NCBI GenBank assembly: GCA_021405325.1
Contig: QWII01000035.1
Coordinates: 90,666-154,665, forward strand
DNA length: 64,000 nucleotides
Origin: Caldilinea sp. CFX5
GTDB taxonomy: Bacteria; Chloroflexota; Anaerolineae; Caldilineales; Caldilineaceae
Direction of reading: 5' to 3'
In this document: positions 1 through 8,364 of the stretch, piece by piece
How positions within the stretch are numbered: position 1 is the first letter of the stretch
How the letters are laid out: each line of letters begins with the position of its first letter
Program-made: the position numbers and the translations under genes
The notes under the pieces: generated by a model
Database searches by the model: none
Told to the model about the DNA's origin: nothing
The model's input: the letters and a program-made list of their open reading frames with translations, nothing else

Positions 1-1089
1 GTTTTTGTTTTGCACCAGACGGCCCAACTCGGTGTTGAGCCAATAGACCCCCTCGCCGGCCGTGCCGATCCAGAGAATCATGGGGGACTGCTCATCCAGC
101 CGTGTAACTGTAATGTCCGTTGGCCGGTTCGACAGCAGTGACCAGCGCTCCCCGTGATCATTGCTCTGGTAAACGCCTTGATCCTCCGTGCCGGCAAAAA
201 AGATGGCATTGACATTGACAACGGACCGGGGGCGCACGAGGGCCGTCGCTGCCGGCGCCCAGTGCTGGCCACCGTCGGTGCTGCGATAAATCCCGGCGTC
301 ATAAGAAGCGACCAACCCCTTGCTGCCGGCAAAGGTGATACTATAGATGCTCTCGCCGCCGGGGCGATTGATCGCACTGACCCTGGTCAGCGCCGGCGGG
401 TTGGGACAATTGGTCAGCGTCGCGCGATAAAGACCGCGATCGCTGCCGCTGTTCCCACTGGCGCCGATAAAGAGCGTCTCTCCCTGAATCGCCAGGGCGG
501 CGACGGTTAAGCCATTGCCGACAAGCTGGCGCCATGCCGGTTGCGCCGTGGCAGTGGGAGGCGGTGGCTCGCGTTTGATCACGAGCGGCAAATAGTTGGC
601 GCAGCGATTGTTGGCCCTGGTTTGCCCATCACCACAAGTCGCAGCGGGCGCGGGCGTGCCGGTTGGCGGGGCCGGCACGGGGACAGCCGTTGGATCGTCG
701 CTGCTGGTCGGCGTGAGCGTTGGCGTGGGATTGGCGGCCACAGGGGTGGCAGTTGCCGCTGCCGTGCGCACGATCATCGCTTCGTAGCCGCCAAACAAGC
801 GGTAATGGGCGCTTGTCAGCGGCGTGGCGGCGGCCGGCTCGCCCAGCGTGCTGTGGAGGGAAAAGCTGGTTGAACGTTGTTCTCCGGCCGCGGCGGCAAA
901 GCTCCAAAGGCGCAGGACAAAATTGGCGGAAACCGGTTGTTGCTCGCCGCTCGCACCAGGCGACCGGGGCCGCATCGGACGTTGCTCCGGCTCGGCATTG
1001 ACCGGCCCCGAACGGGTGGTCGCCAGGAGAATGCCCAGGATCAGCAGGCTGCCGAGTAGCAGGTATTGGATGAAGTTGGCTCTTTGCAT
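1..1089 (-). CDS. Asp-box (BNR) repeat surface protein, C-terminal end cut by window edge
   Basis: The frame runs open from an ATG at 1089 to the left edge, giving 363 codons without a stop, so the C-terminus is missing. Residues about 7-23 are strongly hydrophobic (IQYLLLGSLLILGILLA), as in a signal peptide or N-terminal anchor. A Thr/Pro-rich linker follows at roughly residues 110-160, and then come repeats like sialidase/BNR Asp-boxes (STDGGQHW near residue 270, SNDHGERW near 310), which usually fold as a beta-propeller. An AAGGAT ribosome site precedes the ATG, and the tail-collar gene ends 14 bases upstream, so the two are probably co-transcribed. An exported propeller protein is a fair inference. 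The ligand is unknown. Confidence 0.75.
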   Translation of the reverse strand, partial: MQRANFIQYLLLGSLLILGILLATTRSGPVNAEPEQRPMRPRSPGASGEQQPVSANFVLRLWSFAAAAGEQRSTSFSLHSTLGEPAAATPLTSAHYRLFGGYEAMIVRTAAATATPVAANPTPTLTPTSSDDPTAVPVPAPPTGTPAPAATCGDGQTRANNRCANYLPLVIKREPPPPTATAQPAWRQLVGNGLTVAALAIQGETLFIGASGNSGSDRGLYRATLTNCPNPPALTRVSAINRPGGESIYSITFAGSKGLVASYDAGIYRSTDGGQHWAPAATALVRPRSVVNVNAIFFAGTEDQGVYQSNDHGERWSLLSNRPTDITVTRLDEQSPMILWIGTAGEGVYWLNTELGRLVQNKN

Positions 1090-1103
1090 ATCCTTGCCCC
1101 TTG

Positions 1104-2075
1104 CTACTGTTTACAGATATAACCCAGTGCGTAATAGGGTGGGCGGTTGTCAAAGGGCTGGTTGCCGCCGGTTTCGCCGGTGGTTTTATTTTCTGTTACA
1201 TACCTGGGATTTTTGTCAAATGTCGCGTCCCAAGCATGACTCCCGTTGTCGCGATTGCCATCTGTAAATTTATCGCTATAGGTATGCGTGTGGGCAGGTA
1301 AGTGGGCTATGGTCAATGTCACCTGCTCAACCCCACCGGTCGCCCCGATGGGATAAGTCGCGCCGGCGCCGACCACAAAGCGGTTGCGGAGATCTGGGGT
1401 GCTGTTGCTGCCGTCACACAGTTGCCAGCCGGCAGGAAGGGTTGCCAGGTTCCCTGACCAGAGAATGACGGCGCCGGTGGGCAAGCTGAGTTGGACATCC
1501 GGCGCCAATTTCGCTTGCGTAACCGCCTGGTCAGCCAACTTGGCCGTGGTGATCAGCCCGTCTGCTACACTCCAGGCTTGGGCGGCAAAGGGAACGCTGC
1601 CCAATTTGACGCGTGGTTGCATCTCCGCATCATTGTTGATGGTAACGCCAAGGTATAGCTCAGGGTTAGCGCTAAAGAGATTGGGCGCCAGGGCAACACG
1701 ACTCCCTAGCAACACGGTGAAAAGCCCTTCCGCCACCGTCACCTGATTGGCCTCCTGGTAGCTCTCACTCCAGAGTGGTTGCCCGCCGCCGGCAGTGTTG
1801 TAGAGGGCAAAGGTCATCGCGACCTTGCCCTGTAAGTTTACGCCATGCTGATCCACCAGCCGCCCTTGGTAGGGGATGGTGACCGGCGGCGCCGTGACCA
1901 AAGCGGCCAGCGCACCGGCATTCGGCGACCATAGTACGCTGATGACAACGAGCAGGGTAAAAATGACATTGCCAGGGGTTGGCAACCAGTGACGTGCATG
2001 GATAAGCGAAGTTGTCTGGGTGTTATCTGTTTGGGTGTTGTTTGTCTGGGCGTGATGCCGTAGCTGAATTTGCAT
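1104..2075 (-). CDS. Phage tail-collar-domain protein, probably exported
   Basis: I chose the ATG at 2075 because AGGAGG lies just upstream; a longer frame to 2111 lacks such a site. The 323-residue product has a hydrophobic segment near residues 35-50 (VIFTLLVVISVLW). A beta-rich middle part begins TIPYQGRLVDQHG and resembles N-terminal modules of secreted Chloroflexi proteins. The C-terminal domain has the hallmarks of tail-collar/microcystin-dependent-protein domains: PTGAVILWSG, LPAGWQLCDG, TPDLRNRFVVGAG and a His-rich HLPAHTHTYS. Such domains occur in tail fibres and in non-phage adhesins. No other phage genes are nearby, so a cell-surface adhesin is the better guess. Confidence 0.75.
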   Translation of the reverse strand: MQIQLRHHAQTNNTQTDNTQTTSLIHARHWLPTPGNVIFTLLVVISVLWSPNAGALAALVTAPPVTIPYQGRLVDQHGVNLQGKVAMTFALYNTAGGGQPLWSESYQEANQVTVAEGLFTVLLGSRVALAPNLFSANPELYLGVTINNDAEMQPRVKLGSVPFAAQAWSVADGLITTAKLADQAVTQAKLAPDVQLSLPTGAVILWSGNLATLPAGWQLCDGSNSTPDLRNRFVVGAGATYPIGATGGVEQVTLTIAHLPAHTHTYSDKFTDGNRDNGSHAWDATFDKNPRYVTENKTTGETGGNQPFDNRPPYYALGYICKQ

Positions 2076-2370
2076 AAAACCTCCTGCCAGAAGCAAAAGA
2101 CCGTGGGCCACAGGTTGTCAGGATTTATGCTGCGAGGTATGGCCGGGGTGTTATGTGGATTACGATAAATTTTACTTGATCACGCCTAAATTAACAAAAT
2201 GTCGAATTGGTTAGTTTTTTGATTTCTTCTTGCGTTCCTCTCTGCTAATCCGCTATCCTCACCGCACTCAGTAGATCGCAGTCGTGTGGTCGCGTCGTCC
2301 AGCGTCAATCGATAGCCACTTTGGCTGCATTGCGGTCTACTGACACGCAGTCTCCGGTATCTTCGTTTTG
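2076..2370. other. Intergenic region between tail-collar gene and CRISPR trailer
   Basis: No convincing gene is seen. The part next to the tail-collar gene (about 2150-2230) is AT-rich and is likely to carry its minus-strand promoter. The part next to the array (2280-2370) is the trailer beyond the oldest, decayed repeat. A short GTCGTGTGGTCGCGTCGTCC stretch at 2281-2300 belongs to the octamer-like repeat family seen elsewhere in the window. Confidence 0.5.
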
Positions 2371-3555
2371 TCTAGCCGTACTTGCTTGGGTTGATGTTGA
2401 TTCCGGCCTCACCCCAACAAGGAGCCGAAGAACTGGAAGAACGTGTTGTAATCCCGCGACTGGGTTGATGTTGATTCCGGCCTTCAGCATGAAAGACGCC
2501 GACATCAACCAAGTTTGAGTTGTAATCCCGCGACTGGGTTGATGTTGATTCCGGCTATGCCTAATGCCCCAAGCGCCACAGCGGCCATGTTGTAATCCCG
2601 CGACTGGGTTGATGTTGATTCCGGCAGGTCTCGCTGGCCTGTCACGCGCGCAACATTGTGTTGTAATCCCGCGACTGGGTTGATGTTGATTCCGGCCCGT
2701 TGGTGATAACACCGGAACGAACAGCGCCGAAGTTGTAATCCCGCGACTGGGTTGATGTTGATTCCGGCCGGCCAGTATCGGTTGCATCGCGGCGATACGC
2801 TCATGGTTGTAATCCCGCGACTGGGTTGATGTTGATTCCGGCTTGATGACGCTGGCACGCTGGCGGCGTTCGGCGGCGGTTGTAATCCCGCGACTGGGTT
2901 GATGTTGATTCCGGCTTTGGCAGCCTGGGGAGATGGTCACGGATGCGGCTATGTTGTAATCCCGCGACTGGGTTGATGTTGATTCCGGCCCGACGCCAAT
3001 GGTAACGGGCAACACGACTTTGGCGGTTGTAATCCCGCGACTGGGTTGATGTTGATTCCGGCTGATGAGATCAAGATCACGCAAACGTCGCATGGCTTGT
3101 TGTAATCCCGCGACTGGGTTGATGTTGATTCCGGCCACCGGCTCCTGGGACATGGAAGGGTGGCTGCTGGACGTTTCAATCCCGCGACTGGGTTGATGTT
3201 GATTCCGGCAGGGCCAGCGCTGGTTGTCGATAGTGACGCTCGCTTGTTTCAATCCCGCGACTGGGTTGATGTTGATTCCGGCGTCTTTGCGCATTTTTAT
3301 GGCGTTTTGTAGCATCAGTTTCAATCCCGCGACTGGGTTGATGTTGATTCCGGCGACGCAGTTCCAGCGACTTCAAACTAAGCGCCCCAGTTTCAATCCC
3401 GCGACTGGGTTGATGTTGATTCCGGCTCAGCGAAACGGGAAGACATGGATTGAGGACTGGAAGAGTTTCAATCCCGCGACTGGGTTGATGTTGATTCCGG
3501 CTGTGGCCGGGACTATTGGCCAGCGCCGCAAACATCAGGTTTCAATCCCGCGACT
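2371..3555 (-). CRISPR. CRISPR array, leader-distal segment (16 repeats plus a half repeat)
   Basis: Direct repeats of 37 bp start at 2371 (degenerate first half, the trailer-end repeat), 2445, 2519, 2589, 2660, 2732, 2806, 2879, 2953, 3026, 3099, 3173, 3246, 3318, 3390 and 3465. A half repeat at 3539-3555 is cut by an insertion sequence. Spacers are 33-38 bp and all look unique. On the minus strand each repeat begins GCCGGAATCAAC and ends GATTACAAC (2445-3135) or GATTGAAAC (3173 onward). The ATTGAAAC end is the usual crRNA 5' tag, which sets the direction of transcription. The decayed last repeat on the left and the cas genes and leader on the right agree with minus-strand transcription. This segment is separated from the leader by 6.5 kb of mobile DNA. 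Confidence 0.97.
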
Positions 3556-3587
3556 GGAGGGGGAAACAAACTAAATATTAAGTTACG

Positions 3588-3624
3588 CTCGACGCGACCA
3601 GTTTTGACATCTGGTCGCGTCGAG
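3588..3624. repeat. Perfect 14-bp hairpin near the left end of IS-A
   Basis: CTCGACGCGACCAG at 3588-3601 pairs perfectly with 3611-3624 around a 9-base loop. It lies between the terminal repeat and the transposase start. It could block incoming transcription or bind transposase; neither is shown. Related CGCGACCAG text recurs near the right end (7981-7989). Confidence 0.75.
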
Positions 3625-3898
3625 GTGGAAGAAACGCGACAGATAAAAAAAGTGGTTGCGTGGAACGCGTAGGGATAGCCAAACGGGTCGCGCCTGGGGT
3701 AGGCAACCGCGACGCGAAAAACAATTCGTCGCGTTTTTGCGGATCGCGGCCGCGCCGGGGGTCTACGAATGGGTAACGAGCTGCGACGCCATGACGGGTG
3801 GGGGAAAACCGGCGTCAGCGCCGTAAAAAAGGGTAACATGGGCTTGCTTTTGGCGTAAAATTGGGTTGCACAACCATTTTCGCCAGAAAGGAAAGACC

Positions 3899-4910
3899 AT
3901 GTTACTGCTTCATTTTACCACAATCGGGCGTTGGCTGGCGAGCCAACGCCAAACGCTGCGGCGGTATTGGTGTCGTCTCCGCCGAGCAGGGCGCCCACCC
4001 GTGCTAACCGTTTGTCCGTTGCAACAGTGGCGGCCGGACGAAGGGATGTCTCTCCCCCCGTTCGTCCAAAGCTCGCCGGTAGCGCTGCACTATCTGGCCT
4101 GGTTGGGCCGCCTGGATTGGCAGCACTTCCCCGAACGCCCTGAGCAAATGCCACAAGGCCAGGGCTGGCGTGGCCCAACGCCACAAGCCACGGCGCCCTA
4201 CGTGGCGGCCTTGCTGATCAAAGTGGAGCGGCACTTGCCCCACTTGACCGACCTGCGCCAGTTTCTGGTGGACCACCCGGCCTTAGCCTGGGTGCTGGGC
4301 TTTCCGCTGACCGTCGATGCGCGCTACCCGTGGGGCTTTGATGTGGAAGCTTCGTTGCCCAGCCATCACCACTTTACTCGTGTGCTACGGCAGTTGCCCA
4401 ATGCGGCGCTCCAATGGTTGTTAAGCCGCACGGTGACGTTACTCCAGGCCGAACTACCGGCTGACCATCGGCTGGGTGAGGTGATTTCCCTGGACACCAA
4501 ACATATTCTCGCCTGGGTGCGCGAGAATAACCCCAAAGAGTTCATCAAAGGTGGGCGCTTTCACCAGGAGCGGCAGCCGAAGGGGGATCGCGATTGTCGG
4601 GTTGGGTTTAAAGCGAACGGCAATCAAGTCAAAAGCCAGGCGCCGCCTGTGCCCGCAACGGCGCCGACCCCAACGACCGAAGCCACGCCCGGCAGTCAAG
4701 CGCGTCCCGGCGACTACCTCTGGGGCTATGCCTCCGGCGTGGTCGCCACCAAAATTCCCCAGTGGGGCGAAGTCGTGCTGGCCGAACTGACCCAACCCTT
4801 TGACCAAAGCGAAGTCAGCTACTTTTTCCCGCTCATGACCATGGTGGAACAGCGCTTGGGGCGCCGCCCTCGCTTTGCCGCCCTGGATGCGGCGTTTGAT
4901 GCCTTCTATG
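3899..4910 (+). CDS. IS-A DDE transposase, 5' exon
   Basis: The ATG at 3899 follows GAAAGGAAAG and aligns with the start of the intact IS-B transposase (MLLLHFTT against MLRKHCTT). It holds the N-terminal two thirds of the enzyme, including the first catalytic Asp region (ISLDTKHILAWVREN) and the second (FAALDAAFDAF). A Pro/Thr-rich insert (about residues 255-275) is longer than in IS-B. The frame is interrupted at 4910/4911 by a group II intron. The 1012 bases leave one extra base (G4910) past the last whole codon. The rest of the gene resumes at 7319. Confidence 0.88.
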
Positions 4911-5416
4911 GTGCGACGTGCGCTGCATGATGGTATTGAGTTCAGAACTCTGTGTTAGGGTCAACACAAGCCCATCTGACTTAGTGAAAGGAGAAATCTA
5001 GACACGACCAAAGCCTGTCAGAAAAGCGGACTGAGCCGAACCAAACTAGGCAAGAAGGTGCCGCAAGGGCTGTCCGACAAGGTGAAAGCTAGACTGCCTG
5101 AAGCCCAATCTCTGGCGTCAAAGCGTGACGCTACGGAAAGTTTGGCGAAACCGTAGCCTTGCTGCGCTGGCTGTTAGACGTAGAGACAGACCAGGACCCA
5201 CTCGCACAAGGACACGATTCAGTCAGAATCGGCAAGGAGATGAATGGGCCACCTAAAGCGGACAAATGTATCATCATGACAGACCACGTGATGGCCTACC
5301 TGGTGCGAGCCACAAGGCCACGGAGCCACCGTAGTAGTCAGCAAGCGGGAAAACCGCTTACACGGCGAAGGGTGGCAGGCGACAACGGGTCTAGGCATAA
5401 CCGGGAGAAAAGCGTA

Positions 5417-7213
5417 ATGCTCGATGCTCAAAGTTACCTAAACCTAATCCATGAGAGAGGACAGCAAGGACTTGGCCTCGAACGGGTCTACCGGAATCTA
5501 CGGCGACGCGATTTGTTCCTGATGGCCTATGGGAAACTGTATGCCAATACCGGTGCAATGACCGTCGGCGTCAACCCGCACGACACTATTGACGGCATGT
5601 CCTTAGACCGCATTGACCGCATCATTGCTGACCTGGCAACCGGTGACTATCACTGGACGCCCGTTCGGCGCACCTATATCCCGAAAGCCAACGGCAAACA
5701 ACGACCCCTGGGTGTGCCAGGTTGGAAAGATAAGCTCGTCCAAGAAGTCCTCAGACGCATTCTGGAAGCGTACTACGAACCACAGTTTTCCACCCATTCG
5801 CACGGCTTCCGCCCCCAACGGGGTTGTCATACCGCGTTGGCGGAAATCGTGCAAGGCTGGAAAGGGACACGCTGGTTTATTGAGGGCGACATCAAGGGGT
5901 GTTTCGACCAGATCAACCACGAGATTCTCTTGCGTCTCATCGGTGCGAAGGTCAAAGACAACCGCTTGCTGAAGTTACTCAAAACCATGCTCCGGGCAGG
6001 CTATATGGAAGCTTGGCAGTACCACCGCACCTACTCCGGTACGCCACAGGGTGGCATCCTCAGCCCCCTGCTCGCCAACATCTACCTGAACGAACTCGAC
6101 CAGTTTGTTGAACAAGAACTGCTGCCTGCGTATAACCGCGGACGAAAACGACAGCAAAACCCGACGTATGCGGCCATTCTTCGTGGCCGAGCGCTGGCCA
6201 AAGCGACCGGCAACCGGGAAACGTATCAACAACTCACCCAACAGATGTATCGGACGCCGTCACGAGCGGCCATCGACCCGAACTATCGCCGCTTACGTTA
6301 TGTCCGCTATGCCGATGACTTCCTCCTCGGCTTTGAAGGCCCAAAAGCGGAAGCCGAAGCCATCAAGCAACGCCTACGCACCTTCTTGGCCGAACGACTG
6401 GGCTTGGCGCTATCGGCAGAAAAGACCCTCATCACCAACGCCCAGGAAACCCCCGCACACTTCCTGGGATACAACATCCATATCTGTTGGGAGAATGCAC
6501 GAATCACGGCCCAAGTCAACGGAACGAAGCGCAGAGCGGTTAATGGCTTGCCCATGCTCCGGGTGCCACCGGAAGTCAAACAACAATGGCTACGCAAGTT
6601 CAGCACCAACGGAAAACCGGCCAGACGACCGGAACTCCAAGAGCGAACCGACTATGACATTGTGATGTGGTATCAAACCCAATGGTCAGGACTGGTCAAC
6701 TACTACCAAATGGCGGTGAACGTCACGTCACTCCACCGCGTCAAATGGACGATGGAAGTCTCGTTGGTCAAAACCCTCGCCAACAAACACAAATGTAGCG
6801 TCAGAACGGTCTATCGGAACTACCGCGATTGCCCAAAGGGCGGGCTGAAAGGCATTCGGGCCACCCTCCAGCGAGAAGGAAAACCACCTTTGGTGGCTAC
6901 CTTTGGTACCAAGCCTGTCCACTATCAACGGGTGACGACGGAACTCAACGACAACCACTTTGTTCCCTACGGCGCCACTTCACAACTCTCCGACCGGCTA
7001 CAAGCCGAACAATGTGAACTATGTGGTTCGACCAAGAACATTGAGGTGCATCATGTCAAAAAGTTGGCGGATGTCCGCGAGCAATACCGCAAAGGCCACA
7101 AACCGGCCTGGGTGGTCAAGATGCTGGCGATTCGCCGCAAGACCCTGGTGGTCTGCCGCGAATGTCATCACCGCATCCATGCCGGCACCTATGATGGCCC
7201 CAAACTCACCTAG
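5417..7213 (+). CDS. ltrA: Group II intron reverse transcriptase/maturase with HNH endonuclease
   Basis: The 598-residue protein splices and mobilises its host intron. From the ATG at 5417 (GGGAGA upstream) it shows the RT fingers/palm motifs (PKANGKQRPLGVPGWKDK, then FIEGDIKGCFDQINH), the motif GTPQGGILSPLLANIYLNELD, and the catalytic YADD in YVRYADDFLLGF. A maturase X domain follows. The C-terminal HNH/En domain has paired cysteines and histidines (CELCGSTKNIEVHHV, CRECHHRIHAG). All key residues are intact, so the intron may still be active. The frame is open further upstream to 5159, but those residues lie in intron RNA domains and lack family similarity. Confidence 0.93.
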   Translation: MLDAQSYLNLIHERGQQGLGLERVYRNLRRRDLFLMAYGKLYANTGAMTVGVNPHDTIDGMSLDRIDRIIADLATGDYHWTPVRRTYIPKANGKQRPLGVPGWKDKLVQEVLRRILEAYYEPQFSTHSHGFRPQRGCHTALAEIVQGWKGTRWFIEGDIKGCFDQINHEILLRLIGAKVKDNRLLKLLKTMLRAGYMEAWQYHRTYSGTPQGGILSPLLANIYLNELDQFVEQELLPAYNRGRKRQQNPTYAAILRGRALAKATGNRETYQQLTQQMYRTPSRAAIDPNYRRLRYVRYADDFLLGFEGPKAEAEAIKQRLRTFLAERLGLALSAEKTLITNAQETPAHFLGYNIHICWENARITAQVNGTKRRAVNGLPMLRVPPEVKQQWLRKFSTNGKPARRPELQERTDYDIVMWYQTQWSGLVNYYQMAVNVTSLHRVKWTMEVSLVKTLANKHKCSVRTVYRNYRDCPKGGLKGIRATLQREGKPPLVATFGTKPVHYQRVTTELNDNHFVPYGATSQLSDRLQAEQCELCGSTKNIEVHHVKKLADVREQYRKGHKPAWVVKMLAIRRKTLVVCRECHHRIHAGTYDGPKLT

Positions 7214-7222
7214 TCGCCGGAA

Positions 7223-7256
7223 AGCCGGATGACGGGAAACTGTCACGTCCGGTTTG
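7223..7256 (+). ncRNA. Group II intron domain V catalytic hairpin
   Basis: A 34-base hairpin begins with the AGC catalytic triad (7223-7225), has a GAAA tetraloop, and closes with a GGTTT strand. It lies just past the maturase stop codon (7213), where domain V is expected. Domain VI-like sequence follows to 7318. Confidence 0.8.
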
Positions 7257-7318
7257 GAGGGGGGCGGTTGGAAAAGTACTCACTCAGAGCAACTCGCTGG
7301 CCGTCTACCCTACTCTAT

Positions 7319-7870
7319 GAATATTTCCATCCCAAGACGCCAGACACACCAGGCTTTGCGGCGGTCCCCCTCCGTTTCGATGAGACGCGGGGCTTTTCCC
7401 CCGACGGCTTGCCCTTGTGTGAGGCCAACTTGCCGATGCCGCTCAAAGCCACCTACGTGGATCGCACCCATCTCTTTGTCCATCAGTGTGGGCGCTATGC
7501 CTGTCCCTTGCGCTACCCCACCCAAACGGCGCCCACCTGCCCCATTGCTCACGCCCGTTGGGAAAAAGGGGGCTGTGTGACCACCATGGCAACGAGTATC
7601 GGTGCACGCCTCCGTCATCAACTCGACCGCCAAAGTGCCGACTATCAGCGCATCTATCAGCAACGCACCGCCACGGAACGGATCAATAGTCAGGCTGTGG
7701 CGTTGGGCATTGAGCGACCTCATCTGCGCAATCAACGTTCTATTGCCAACCAAAACACACTCATTTATATCGTGATTAACTTACGCGCACTCGATCGGGT
7801 GACCAACAGCAAGCAACACGCCTCACCCTGGCCTCGGCGACTCGCTTCGTTCATCCGTCACACCGCATAA
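7319..7870 (+). CDS. IS-A DDE transposase, 3' exon
   Basis: It continues the transposase after the intron with EYFHPK, then sequence collinear with IS-B (GFAAVPLR, GLPLCEANLPMP, CGRYACPLRYP). It includes the C-terminal signature YQQRTATER, which resembles the Y-x2-R-x3-E motif around the catalytic Glu of IS4/IS5-like DDE enzymes. It ends in RRLASFIRHTA at 7870. It has no start of its own, so it is made only if the intron is spliced, and the reading frame across the junction is doubtful (see intron entry). Confidence 0.85.
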   Translation, partial: EYFHPKTPDTPGFAAVPLRFDETRGFSPDGLPLCEANLPMPLKATYVDRTHLFVHQCGRYACPLRYPTQTAPTCPIAHARWEKGGCVTTMATSIGARLRHQLDRQSADYQRIYQQRTATERINSQAVALGIERPHLRNQRSIANQNTLIYIVINLRALDRVTNSKQHASPWPRRLASFIRHTA

Positions 7871-8052
7871 GAAGGGACATTGTTGGTGGCAAAATGGTTG
7901 TGCAGCCTTTTTTGTAGATCCGCAAATTGTCCATCCGTCTCGTGTAAATAATTCATGAAATAATGCTAAATTTAATTCGTCGCGACCAGTTTAATTCGTC
8001 GCTCCCCCTTTTTATTTCGTTTTCCCCTCCGCGACTGGAGGTTAGGACAAAT

Positions 8053-8289
8053 AAGAAACTGGTTCCGGTCAAAGGGGACACGTTGGAAAACCAGCCCCAC
8101 AAGAAGCGAGCAAACGGGACAGAAAAAGAACTGGTTCCGGTTGGATAAGGCCGAAAAGCAAACGGGTTCCTCAATACCGACGGTAAGCGGGACAAAAAAA
8201 GAATGCGTCCCGGTTTAGCCGAAAGAACAACGCAGTTGCAGGCTCGTGACTCATCGTGAGCGGGACGAAAAGAAAACTTGCCCCGGTTT
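8053..8289. repeat. Four subterminal repeats in the left end of IS-B
   Basis: Copies lie at about 8053-8070, 8114-8142, 8188-8217 and 8260-8289. The shared pattern is CGGGAC, an A-rich stretch, then CTGGTTCCGGTT or TGCGTCCCGGTTT. They are direct repeats about 70-75 bp apart, between the terminal repeat and the transposase start. Transposase binding sites are a reasonable guess. Confidence 0.65.
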
Positions 8290-8364
8290 AGGCGTGTAAC
8301 ATGGCGCTCCTTCCGGTACAATAGGTTTGCCACAACCAGCATTATCCCTGAAAAGGAGCAAACC

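Larger units (their letters stand above)
4911..7318 (+). mobile_element. Group II intron inside the IS-A transposase gene
   Basis: The 5' boundary shows the group II consensus GTGCG (4911). The 3' end shows a domain V-like hairpin (7223-7256) and a domain VI-like hairpin ending CTCTAT at 7318, which fits the terminal AY rule. A maturase/reverse transcriptase ORF fills domain IV. The flanking exons match the uninterrupted IS-B transposase, so the insertion point is clear to within one base. With these canonical boundaries the spliced exons carry one surplus G and would be out of frame. A junction one base to the left (TTCTAT joined to GAATAT) would be in frame. Confidence 0.9.
3556..8030 (+). 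mobile_element. Insertion sequence IS-A (intron-interrupted) inserted in a CRISPR repeat
   Basis: The left end GGAGGGGGAAACAAACTAAA (3556) matches the inverted right end ending at 8030 at 17 of 20 positions. A subterminal inverted repeat, TGCACAACCATTTT, lies at 3867-3880 and 7891-7904. The hexamer GCGACT flanks the element at 3550-3555 and 8031-8036 as a target-site duplication. Its single gene, a DDE transposase, is split by a group II intron. Without the intron the element would be about 2.07 kb, the same size as its neighbour IS-B. The IS family cannot be named by eye. Confidence 0.88.

Noticed and set aside
629..1153. 174-residue minus-strand frame and other overlapping frames in 78-1301
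   Set aside because: They lie in other frames over the Asp-box protein, which has a signal peptide, recognisable repeats and a ribosome site.
2305..3574. Several reading frames of 65-339 residues on both strands with repeated NPVAGL, QHQPSRGI or STQSRDYN peptides
   Set aside because: They are translations of the CRISPR repeats; period, spacers and both-strand openness show that they are not genes.
5159..5416. N-terminal extension of the intron reverse transcriptase
   Set aside because: It lies in the intron RNA domains and lacks family similarity; the start at 5417 has a ribosome site and fits the family.
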